Source: Pseudodesulfovibrio sp.
GTDB taxonomy: Bacteria; Desulfobacterota; Desulfovibrionia; Desulfovibrionales; Desulfovibrionaceae
Reading direction: 5' to 3'
Length of the DNA: 6,621 nt
NCBI GenBank assembly: GCA_022712815.1
Contig: JAFLJW010000055.1
Location: forward strand, 1-6,621
Positions 1-5,852 of the stretch are shown in pieces. Numbering within the stretch: the first letter of the stretch is position 1; each line of letters begins with the position of its first letter. The notes below the pieces were generated by a model. That model was not told the DNA's origin and ran no database searches. It saw nothing but the letters and a program-made list of their open reading frames with translations. A program made the position numbers and the translations under genes.

Positions 1-490
1 CGCCGACCACGTAAGGATACTCGGCACAAATCTCTTCCACGCGCTTGATTTTTTCTTCATCAATGACAAGGGGGACCACTCGCGTTCCGGCCACAGGGCG
101 GGACTCCGTCACCTGCTGACCATTGTGCAGAGTCGCCAAAACGACCTCTTCAATGGAGTTGATGCGATTGAGGGCTTCAATATTTATATCGAGCAGGCCG
201 GGATCAGCCACGAAATTGATACGCCCCTCACTGACCTCGGAAAGAGTGATGCCCGGACCGGCTGCCGCCTTGGCAATACGCTCGGCAGCATCGTCCTCGT
301 GGACCTGATCGTCCTCCAGGTGCAGCACATAAATATGCTCCTTGCCGATTTGAAGTAAGGTGGGAATATCTTCCTGAGCGACAATATGACCTTTCTTAAA
401 GGCTGGCCCCTTGTACTCCCCGGGAACTATTTTCGTCATGTCGTGGCACAAAACCATGCCCACGGCTTCTTGAACTGGAACTGTCTTCAT
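1..490 (-). CDS. molybdopterin-binding protein (MoeA/MogA-like), 3' end outside window
   Basis: The first 163 codons are visible; the rest lies beyond base 1. The protein starts MKTVPVQEAVGMVLCHDMTK and continues with IVPGEYKGPAFKKGH and EDIPTLLQIGKEHIYVL. This is the N-terminal layout of MoeA-like molybdopterin-binding proteins: a MoeA_N-like part, then (expected outside the window) the MoCF-type molybdopterin-binding domain. The visible piece ends in a conserved-looking VAGTRVVPLVIDEEKI stretch. Such proteins are cytoplasmic and thought to handle molybdopterin, in cofactor maturation or sensing; the exact role of this subfamily is not settled. The ATG at 488-490 has a GGAG about 11 bases upstream, somewhat far, but no better start is seen. 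It lies 142 bases downstream of nadB on the same strand, with a possible promoter of its own. A link to the tungstopterin enzyme Aor in this window is an inference. Family call fairly sure; role uncertain. Confidence 0.8.
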   Translation of the reverse strand, partial: MKTVPVQEAVGMVLCHDMTKIVPGEYKGPAFKKGHIVAQEDIPTLLQIGKEHIYVLHLEDDQVHEDDAAERIAKAAAGPGITLSEVSEGRINFVADPGLLDINIEALNRINSIEEVVLATLHNGQQVTESRPVAGTRVVPLVIDEEKIKRVEEICAEYPYVVG

Positions 491-533
491 TTGTTACGTG
501 GCTCCATTTTGGCGTTCGGTCAGTTGATCGGGT

Positions 534-561
534 ATTATTCCCCTGTCTTGATTCGACTCAA
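534..561 (-). promoter_or_regulatory. possible sigma-70 promoter for the molybdopterin-binding protein gene
   Basis: On the minus strand TTGAGT (556-561, 4 of 6 to the -35 consensus) is followed after 16 bases by AATAAT (534-539, 5 of 6 to the -10 consensus). Transcription would begin near 527, giving a leader of about 37 bases before the ATG at 490. It is the best match in the nadB downstream spacer, but it was found by eye and short promoter matches arise by chance. Confidence 0.35.
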
Positions 562-582
562 ATCTGATTTGTCGTGTTTCAC
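535..582 (-). CDS. possible 15-residue leader peptide ORF
   Basis: A GTG at 580-582 opens a frame of 15 codons (VKHDKSDLSRIKTGE, the GTG read as Met) ending in TAA at 535-537. It is preceded by a near-perfect ribosome-binding site, AAGGAGA, whose last base is 3 bases before the GTG. That is stronger than the site in front of the following gene at 490. The peptide is hydrophilic and has no run of a single amino acid typical of attenuators. It overlaps the putative promoter above, so it would be translated only from read-through nadB transcripts. It may be a chance match; no homologue is recognised. Confidence 0.2.
   Translation of the reverse strand: MKHDKSDLSRIKTGE
559..571. promoter_or_regulatory. 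13-base palindrome overlapping the putative -35 element
   Basis: CAAATC-T-GATTTG is a perfect 6-base inverted repeat about one central base. The arms can be lengthened to CGAC and GTCG if a 2-base bulge is allowed on the left. It overlaps the last bases of the putative -35 hexamer at 556-561, which is where a repressor or activator operator could sit. No known regulator motif is recognised. Confidence 0.25.
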
Positions 583-632
583 GGGTCTCCTTCTCGTCAA
601 AAATACATTTGAGCGGGTGACCTTTTACAACT

Positions 633-2216
633 TTACTCTTCCTGCAAATGGTGGCAGCCGATGCTCTGCTTGTTGCTCAGGGCAGACATGGAGACAATAT
701 TGGCTGCGTAACAGCCATGGAACAGGTCTATCAGGGGCTTTGAAAGAGGCGTTTTCTGATAGAATGACGTGAGTTCTTTCATGAGTACGCGCAGGTCATC
801 GCAGGCTCGCATCAGCCGATGCTCGGTCCGATTTATTCCGGCATAATTCCACATTGTGGAACGGATAGTCATCCAATCCTGTGCGATGAGGGCCGGGTCT
901 TCATTTTGGACCTGTCCGGGATGTTTCCAGTCCGGAATGGAGTTCTGTAACCGTTTGTTGACACGGGATTTTCTTGAAAGACGTTCCCCGATGAAATTGC
1001 CTGCGTCATGGCCCCAAAGCACACCCTCCAGCAATGACGTGCTGGCCAGCCGATTGGCACCGTGTACACCGGTGCAACTGCATTCGCCCACGGCAAAAAG
1101 TCTTTCCAGATTGGTTCGTCCGTTCAGGTCGCAAAATACGCCGCCACAATGGTAATGAGCCGCAGGAACCACCGGTATGGGGTCTTTTTCGATGTCGATC
1201 CCCAATCCCAGGCATTTTTTGTAGATGGTGGGGAAGCGTTTTGAGAGATCGTGATTGACAGGCCGACAGTCGAGAAAAACGCAATCTTCATCACTTCTGT
1301 GCAACGAATCCACGATGGCCCGGGAAACAACATCCCTCGGTGCCAGCTCCAGGCGACGATCATACCGGGTCATGAATCGCTCTCCCCGGCTGTTGACCAG
1401 ATGGGCTCCTTCGCCGCGCAGGGCTTCGGTGATCAGAAAAAGACGTTTGGATCGATGGTAAAGAGCTGTCGGGTGAAACTGCATGAACTCGGCGTTCATG
1501 ATCCTGACCCCGGCTCGATGTGCCATGGCCATGGATGCCCCCACCGAGCACTTGGCGTTAGTCGAATGCAGGAAAATACGACCCAATCCGCCGGTCGCCA
1601 GCACGGTATGCTCCGCGAGGATTGTCTCTACGCTATTGCTGGACTCGTTAAACACATATGCACCAAGGCATTGGTTTGTTCGATTGTAACGAAAAGAAAG
1701 CTTGGTCGTGTGGTGAAGGCTGGTGATCAAATCAACGGCGGTACGGCCGGTAAGCACTCGAATATTGGCTTCTTCCCTGATGGCTTTCTTCAGGGTATCC
1801 ATAATGGTTTTCCCTGTATAATCACCGCAATAAAGGACTCGATTCACCGAATGTCCACCCTCACGGGTCATGTCTGCATTTCCATTTTCCTTGCGCGCAA
1901 AAGGAATTTGCAGTTTGTCTATGAACAACTCCTGCACCACCGCCGGACCTTGCTGGACAAGATGCCTGACCGCCTGCGCATGGTTATGATTGCAACCGAC
2001 CTTCACAATGTCCCGGGAGAGCAGTGATGGAGTATCGTCCTCACCTCGTGAAACAATGCCCCCTTGGGCGTATGCCGTGTTTCCATCGTCCACGTCACTT
2101 CCCGCACTGAGGAGAGTTACTTCGTATCCCTTGGCAGCGATATTCAAGGCACAGGTCGCTCCGGCCACTCCCGAACCTATGACCAAGGCTTGTGTAACTA
2201 TACGGGAAGGAAACAT
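633..2216 (-). CDS. nadB: L-aspartate oxidase NadB
   Basis: This cytoplasmic flavoprotein oxidises L-aspartate to iminoaspartate, the first step of de novo NAD synthesis; NadA then makes quinolinate. In anaerobes fumarate can reoxidise the FAD. The protein has 527 residues from ATG 2216 (529 from ATG 2222), a usual NadB length. Numbered from 2222, it shows the dinucleotide-binding GSGVAG at 16-21, GNTAYAQGGI at 47-56, TREGGHS at 119-125, QFHPTALYH with His250, LAPRD with Arg296, VPAAHYHCGG with His356, and HGANRLAS with Arg391. These match the substrate-binding His and Arg residues of E. coli NadB. A C-terminal helical domain follows. The start at 2216 is preferred because AAGGG lies 7 bases before it but only 1 base before 2222. 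The trfA-like stop is 6 bases from ATG 2222, so the two are almost certainly co-transcribed. An oddity is SVGAS near 227-231, where the family usually has a TGDG-like sequence. nadA and nadC are not adjacent. Confidence 0.95.
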   Translation of the reverse strand: MFPSRIVTQALVIGSGVAGATCALNIAAKGYEVTLLSAGSDVDDGNTAYAQGGIVSRGEDDTPSLLSRDIVKVGCNHNHAQAVRHLVQQGPAVVQELFIDKLQIPFARKENGNADMTREGGHSVNRVLYCGDYTGKTIMDTLKKAIREEANIRVLTGRTAVDLITSLHHTTKLSFRYNRTNQCLGAYVFNESSNSVETILAEHTVLATGGLGRIFLHSTNAKCSVGASMAMAHRAGVRIMNAEFMQFHPTALYHRSKRLFLITEALRGEGAHLVNSRGERFMTRYDRRLELAPRDVVSRAIVDSLHRSDEDCVFLDCRPVNHDLSKRFPTIYKKCLGLGIDIEKDPIPVVPAAHYHCGGVFCDLNGRTNLERLFAVGECSCTGVHGANRLASTSLLEGVLWGHDAGNFIGERLSRKSRVNKRLQNSIPDWKHPGQVQNEDPALIAQDWMTIRSTMWNYAGINRTEHRLMRACDDLRVLMKELTSFYQKTPLSKPLIDLFHGCYAANIVSMSALSNKQSIGCHHLQEE

Positions 2217-2228
2217 TGTCATGCCCTT

Positions 2229-3095
2229 TTATTCGGAAACGTTCGGGTAAATGATACCGCACACGGAATTGCGAACCCGCATGGAGCGAGCCGTGACCTG
2301 GACGTGATTTCCTTCCATTTTCCAGTCTTCGAGCAAGCCAGCTTGAGAAAGAACTTTCAAGGTGTTGCAGAGCCTGGATGAGAATCCGCGCAACGATCTG
2401 GCTGGCGCGCCGCAAAGGGTGTGCAAACAATTCACCTCTGCGCCGAATCCGCCCTTGAAAACCATGGTTGTTCCATGGAGCCATTTGGCCAGACCGTTGC
2501 GGCCAAGTGAAAATCGCTCCTGAATTTCCATGGAGACCTTGTCTCCCTGGCGCAGTGAGTCCACCACGTCACTGTTGACTTCCACGATGCATTGCTGACG
2601 TTTTTCGTCGAGCAGAACCCGGTTAATGAGCCTGGTCATGTACCGATACCCCTTTCCCACGATTTCGATGGCTCCGGTGTGCAGGCGATGGAGGCTGGCA
2701 AAGACGCGTTCCTGATTGAGCTTGCTGTTGCGCAAATGGAGAGAGCGTAACAATTGAGCTGGCTCCAGTTGAATCTGCTTGGTCCCGCCCTGCACCGAAT
2801 TGGTATTCTCCGCGCAATAGATCAGGACATCGAGATCCCATTGATCAAATGTTTCACCCGTGAAAAAAAGATGCTTGCCCTGGGCCAGAGTGACCAACGG
2901 TTTGTCCTTCACGAAATTCGATGCCGACATATAGCCGGGATTGAAAAGATCGGAGACTAGATACACCCCCAACCGCTGAAGCCGGAACTTGTCCTGGCGG
3001 GGTGCAAACTCCAAGAAGTCGCCGTATTCGGAACCATAGAGGCCCTGTGGTATGGCGAGGTTGATGGGATCTGTCGCATGTCCGAGTTGAAACAT
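2229..3095 (-). CDS. TrfA-family plasmid replication initiator-like protein
   Basis: A 288-residue protein resembling TrfA, the iteron-binding initiator of broad-host-range plasmids such as RK2, built of two winged-helix domains. Visible family features are FFTGETFDQWDLDVLIY at 77-93, a first winged-helix region to about 165 containing SLHRLHTGAIEI and a YRYMTRLI strand, then LAKWLHG at 202-208, LHTLCGAPARSLRGF at 224-238, and a terminal basic strand near 262-275. Both domains and their order are present, with no frameshift. The ATG at 3095 has AAAAGGG 7 bases upstream. nadB follows after 6 bases, so the pair forms an operon. No iteron array, AT-rich origin, parA/parB or mobilisation gene is visible, and flanking genes are metabolic. 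It could be a plasmid remnant, an integrated-element initiator or a repurposed DNA-binding regulator of nadB; the sequence does not decide. Family assignment is good, function open. Confidence 0.75.
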   Translation of the reverse strand: MFQLGHATDPINLAIPQGLYGSEYGDFLEFAPRQDKFRLQRLGVYLVSDLFNPGYMSASNFVKDKPLVTLAQGKHLFFTGETFDQWDLDVLIYCAENTNSVQGGTKQIQLEPAQLLRSLHLRNSKLNQERVFASLHRLHTGAIEIVGKGYRYMTRLINRVLLDEKRQQCIVEVNSDVVDSLRQGDKVSMEIQERFSLGRNGLAKWLHGTTMVFKGGFGAEVNCLHTLCGAPARSLRGFSSRLCNTLKVLSQAGLLEDWKMEGNHVQVTARSMRVRNSVCGIIYPNVSE

Positions 3096-3401
3096 GATGC
3101 ACCCTTTTCGTTGCGCTGACCGGTTTGGCCCGGATCAGCAATTAGCGGCCCTGAATTTGAGCAACACGGTCTTTGACATTGTTGGCAGATAATCGTGCAT
3201 ACTCCTGGCCTGGAACATGGACTCTTCACTCATTCCAATCTGTTTCATCTATAAAAATCACCCGTCCGCCTGCTCATCAGGACCAGATGAGGAAGAGTCC
3301 CCTTGTGGCCCCGCATCAAAAAACATCTTCCATTTTCCCTGATGAGAAGGGGGGCCGCCCTAAGACGGATGGCCCCCTCCCAGGACGGGGTGTTCTCACT
3401 G
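3096..3401. other. 306-base intergenic region between aor and the trfA-like gene
   Basis: No convincing gene is seen here. From the aor side it holds a GC-rich hairpin at 3346-3380, then copies of the hexamer GATGAG or its complement at 3273-3278, 3286-3291 and 3341-3346. These form a hairpin CTCATC-7 bases-GATGAG (3273-3291), and a wider 9-base inverted pair CTCATCAGG (3273-3281) / CCTGATGAG (3338-3346). A TATAGA-like -10 sits near 3249 on the minus strand without a good -35. A 37-codon minus-strand ORF at 3135-3248 (MKQIGMSEES...) has no ribosome-binding site. The trfA-like ribosome-binding site lies at about 3103-3109. The trfA-nadB promoter must lie here if the aor hairpin stops transcription. 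Confidence 0.5.
3346..3380 (-). terminator. GC-rich hairpin after aor, possible terminator
   Basis: About 21 bases past the aor stop codon the minus strand reads GGGGGCC, a 14-base loop, then GGCCCCC. The stem can be extended by GA/TC pairs with one bulged C. The stem is strong, but no U-run follows (TTCTCATCAGGG instead), so it is a weak candidate for intrinsic termination. It may instead protect the 3' end of the transcript. Confidence 0.4.
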
Positions 3402-5144
3402 TTAATAAGCGTGGACTCTGTCCAACTCTTCATTTGAAACATCAAAAACCGCATTGTGCGGAGGCAACGGTTCGCGGGAGAAATACTTGGGCAGCCGGTC
3501 ATGCGCCTTGGTGAAACCGGCTTTTTCATTGAATTTGCGTTCCATGCGCAGGACATTCTTTCCCAATTCAACAACATCACCACCGGTCATGCTGAGGTCG
3601 TACATGGCGTTGATTATTTCAACCATGGCGTCAAAGGTCTCCTGCTCGTCCAGAATGGCAAAAGCCACAAAAAGACAAAAACCGGTGGAATCAAGGATTG
3701 CTGCCACTATTTGCAAATTGCGGGATTCTTCCACCTGCCCGTCAAGGGACAGAGACTCGACATCACCACTTATTTCAAAAAAGCTGGGTGCAACGGCATA
3801 ACTGCCGGTATGGTCTGCTCCCTGGGGAGAAGTCGCGTAGGTGATACCGGCACTCCTGACCACACGGGGATCATAACCGGACATGGCCTGACCTTTGACT
3901 ACCGGCGCACGCTCAAGGCCGAAACATCGGGCGGTAGCAGCCGTGCCACTGCCCAGAATCCGGCCCATGGGAGTCGCTTTGCCAGCCTCTTCCACCAGAC
4001 GAATGGCCGCTGCCGCATCACCAAATTCGATGATGCCAGCGTCCATGACCACTCCTATGGATGTACCCATTTCAATGGAGTCAAAGCCATAGTTGTCGTT
4101 CAGGAAATCAAGTCTGGCGATGGAGTCCAGGTCGCTGATGCCGCAGTTGCCGCCGTGCGCCCAGATGGTCTCGTACTCAGGCTGTTTGGTCAGATAGTTG
4201 CCATCTTTATCGTAATAGGTGCCGGAGCACTTGATGTCACAACCTTGATGGCAACCAAGGGATGATGAACCGATACCGCCACGATCATTTTCCAATTGGA
4301 TCAGGGCCGCACCGTCGATATCGGAACAGCCGTCAAACTGGCCCTGCCTGAAGTTGAATGCGGGATAGCCGCCAGCTTCGTTGAGCACGTTGGTCAGCAT
4401 GTTGGTGCCGTAAAGGGGCAACCTCTGGCCGGTAATTTCATGATGCTGGAGGCCTTTAACAAAGTTCTCGTTGGCAGTCTTGAATTTCTCAGGATCAGCA
4501 GGTCTGCGCAGTGTGGTCCCGGTCGGGTCTATCACGATACACTTGATACCCTTGGAACCCATGACGGCACCGACGCCACCGCGTTTTGCATGGCGAGTGG
4601 GACGGAATTCCTGATCAGTGACCGCAATGGTGGAATTTGCCATTTTCCTCTCACCGGCAGGACCAATCGAGATAACACAGACCCCGTTACCGTGAATGTC
4701 TTTCATCTTGTCGCAGAGGTCATAATTGGGGAGCAGTTTGAGATTGTTGTCCACTTCAATCTTCACGCCGTCTTTGGAGATGGTCACTTTGTAAAGGTCA
4801 GAACCAGTGCGTTCGCCTTCCAGGACGATGGCCGCGATATTCAGTTGCCCCAGATATTGAGCGGCCTGACCTCCGGCATTGGCTTCCTTGATGCCACCGG
4901 TCAGAGGGCTTTTGCAGCCAACGGACAAACGCCCCGAAGTACTGGCTGCGGAACCGGACATGAGACCGGGGGCGATAACCAGTTTGTTCTCAGGACCAAG
5001 AGGATGACAATCGGCAGGGACTTCGTCATACACAATAGCCGAGGTAAGGGCTCGACCACCAAAACCAACGTATTTACCGATGGCTTCCCAAGTCACCTTG
5101 GGTCCACCTTCGGCTCCAACATCAATTCGGATAAGTTTTTCCAT
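3402..5144 (-). CDS. aor: tungsten-containing aldehyde:ferredoxin oxidoreductase
   Basis: A cytoplasmic enzyme that oxidises aldehydes to carboxylic acids, passing two electrons to ferredoxin; it can run in reverse at low potential. It carries a W-bis-molybdopterin site and one [4Fe-4S] cluster. From ATG 5144 the protein has 580 residues, near family length. The N-terminal AFOR domain (about 4-205) holds GRLSVGCKSPLTGG at 76-89 and RGGVGAVMGSKGIKCI at 188-203. Cluster ligands are Cys298, Cys302 and Cys306 (CHQGCDIKC) plus Cys490 in DSTGFCLF. The CX3CX3C spacing differs from CX2CX3C of the Pyrococcus enzyme but is, as I recall, common in bacterial relatives. EYETIWAHGGNCGI (323-336) and GADH with His445 lie in probable active-site regions. 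The frame is open to ATG 5186, but AGAGGGG 6 bases before 5144 and the MEKLIRIDVG beginning support the shorter start. In Desulfovibrio such enzymes are implicated in ethanol/acetaldehyde oxidation. No moaD-like gene adjoins it here. Confidence 0.95.
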   Translation of the reverse strand: MEKLIRIDVGAEGGPKVTWEAIGKYVGFGGRALTSAIVYDEVPADCHPLGPENKLVIAPGLMSGSAASTSGRLSVGCKSPLTGGIKEANAGGQAAQYLGQLNIAAIVLEGERTGSDLYKVTISKDGVKIEVDNNLKLLPNYDLCDKMKDIHGNGVCVISIGPAGERKMANSTIAVTDQEFRPTRHAKRGGVGAVMGSKGIKCIVIDPTGTTLRRPADPEKFKTANENFVKGLQHHEITGQRLPLYGTNMLTNVLNEAGGYPAFNFRQGQFDGCSDIDGAALIQLENDRGGIGSSSLGCHQGCDIKCSGTYYDKDGNYLTKQPEYETIWAHGGNCGISDLDSIARLDFLNDNYGFDSIEMGTSIGVVMDAGIIEFGDAAAAIRLVEEAGKATPMGRILGSGTAATARCFGLERAPVVKGQAMSGYDPRVVRSAGITYATSPQGADHTGSYAVAPSFFEISGDVESLSLDGQVEESRNLQIVAAILDSTGFCLFVAFAILDEQETFDAMVEIINAMYDLSMTGGDVVELGKNVLRMERKFNEKAGFTKAHDRLPKYFSREPLPPHNAVFDVSNEELDRVHAY

Positions 5145-5245
5145 GCCATACCCCTCTCTTTTGCCCCGACACCAAACGTCATGCACCCTTCAAATAGATT
5201 CTCAGAAACCCCGGTATGTAATTACTCCCCCCTCACGCGTTCCGA

Positions 5246-5278
5246 GATTGTGGATTGAATAACGCGATTATGGATTGA
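5246..5278. repeat. two 13-base direct repeats with 20-base period upstream of aor
   Basis: GATTGTGGATTGA (5246-5258) and GATTATGGATTGA (5266-5278) match at 12 of 13 bases, and their starts are 20 bases apart, close to two helical turns. On the minus strand they read TCAATCCAYAATC. The first-transcribed copy overlaps the last codons and stop of the ferritin-like gene; the other lies just outside it, about 100 bases upstream of the aor start. They could be a paired binding site for an activator of aor, or a small local duplication of the gene end. Confidence 0.4.
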
Positions 5279-5744
5279 GCATCTCCCGTAAGCGGCGCAA
5301 ATGCAGCCGCTCCTCTTCGATGCATTGCCGCACCGCTGATTTTTCCGAATCAGGTACAAGGCTTTCCATTTCGATGAAAAAGAGCAGTGTATCCTTTTCA
5401 AAACTCATGGCCATTCGTATGGCGCTCTCTTCATCCCCGGCATCTCCCATGTTTTTTTCAGCCAGACCGCTGTTAAAAAGCGCATGGGATTCGATGAGGG
5501 CCTGAAGATAGGAGCCATATTCCTCTTGGGAAGACCAGGCAGGCAATTCTATTTTGCCAAGACGCTCCATGAGGCTGAAGAATATGGCCTCGTGTTTGCC
5601 TTCCTCCTCAGCCAGGAACAGGAACAATTCCCGGCATCGCTCTGTCGTGGCCATTTCAGCCACACGGAGATAAAACGCCCGACCTTTCCTTTCGATCTCC
5701 ACAGCAATCTTGGCAATTTCGTTTGCATGAAAAAAAGTGGCCAT
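5268..5744 (-). CDS. ferritin-like (rubrerythrin-type) diiron protein
   Basis: A 158-residue, all-helical protein with the rubrerythrin/ferritin-like fold. Probable diiron ligands are Glu16 or Glu18 in VEIERKGRAFY, Glu48 and His51 in EEEGKHEAIF, Glu116 in SFEKD, and Glu145 and His148 in EEERLHLRRL. Two ExxH motifs on separate helices are what the family needs for a diiron site. There is no C-terminal rubredoxin domain (no CxxC pairs), so it is not a classical rubrerythrin and would need a separate electron donor if it is a peroxidase. A role in peroxide or oxygen defence, or in iron handling, is inferred from the family. The start is well supported: AGGAG 5 bases before ATG 5744. It follows the FAD/NAD(P) subunit gene by 108 bases and precedes aor by 123 bases, all on one strand. 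Protecting the oxygen-sensitive enzymes beside it is plausible but unproved. Confidence 0.85.
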   Translation of the reverse strand: MATFFHANEIAKIAVEIERKGRAFYLRVAEMATTERCRELFLFLAEEEGKHEAIFFSLMERLGKIELPAWSSQEEYGSYLQALIESHALFNSGLAEKNMGDAGDEESAIRMAMSFEKDTLLFFIEMESLVPDSEKSAVRQCIEEERLHLRRLREMLNP

Positions 5745-5852
5745 TTTGTCTCCTGTTGTTTCTTCCCGACAAGATTATCTTTCAAACGCCTGGAAATACG
5801 AGTTGCACGTTTTGACATGCTTCCGGCGGTTCCGATGGCAGACACGTACCAA

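Noticed and set aside
386..772. 128-codon plus-strand open frame spanning the spacer after nadB
   Set aside because: Overlaps the start of the molybdopterin gene and the end of nadB in antisense; no ribosome-binding site or motif seen.
1251..2027. 258-codon plus-strand open frame
   Set aside because: Antisense to nadB, which is unmistakable in the other strand.
3097..3106. Ten-base sequence AAGGGTGCAT shared upstream of the trfA-like gene and aor (also at 5181-5190)
   Set aside because: It contains a Shine-Dalgarno-like core, so a shared match is expected; a single 10-mer repeat is not evidence of an iteron or operator.
3135..3248. 37-codon minus-strand ORF in the aor-trfA gap
   Set aside because: No Shine-Dalgarno before any of its ATGs and no recognisable similarity; length is within chance expectation.
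3096..3401. Possible moaD-like gene after aor
   Set aside because: Looked for because aor genes often have one nearby, but no frame ends in the GG tail or shows the ubiquitin-like pattern.
3456..4265. 269-codon plus-strand open frame
   Set aside because: Antisense shadow of the aor C-terminal half; low-complexity mixed composition with no recognisable domain.
5145..5186. Longer aor start at 5186 adding 14 residues
   Set aside because: The ribosome-binding site there would be only 3 bases from the ATG, while AGAGGGG is well placed for 5144, and family members begin near MEKLIRIDVG.
4296..5258. 320-codon open frame on the plus strand
   Set aside because: It is wholly antisense to aor and the aor upstream region, shows no family motif, and aor has clear conserved cysteines and domains in the opposite frame.
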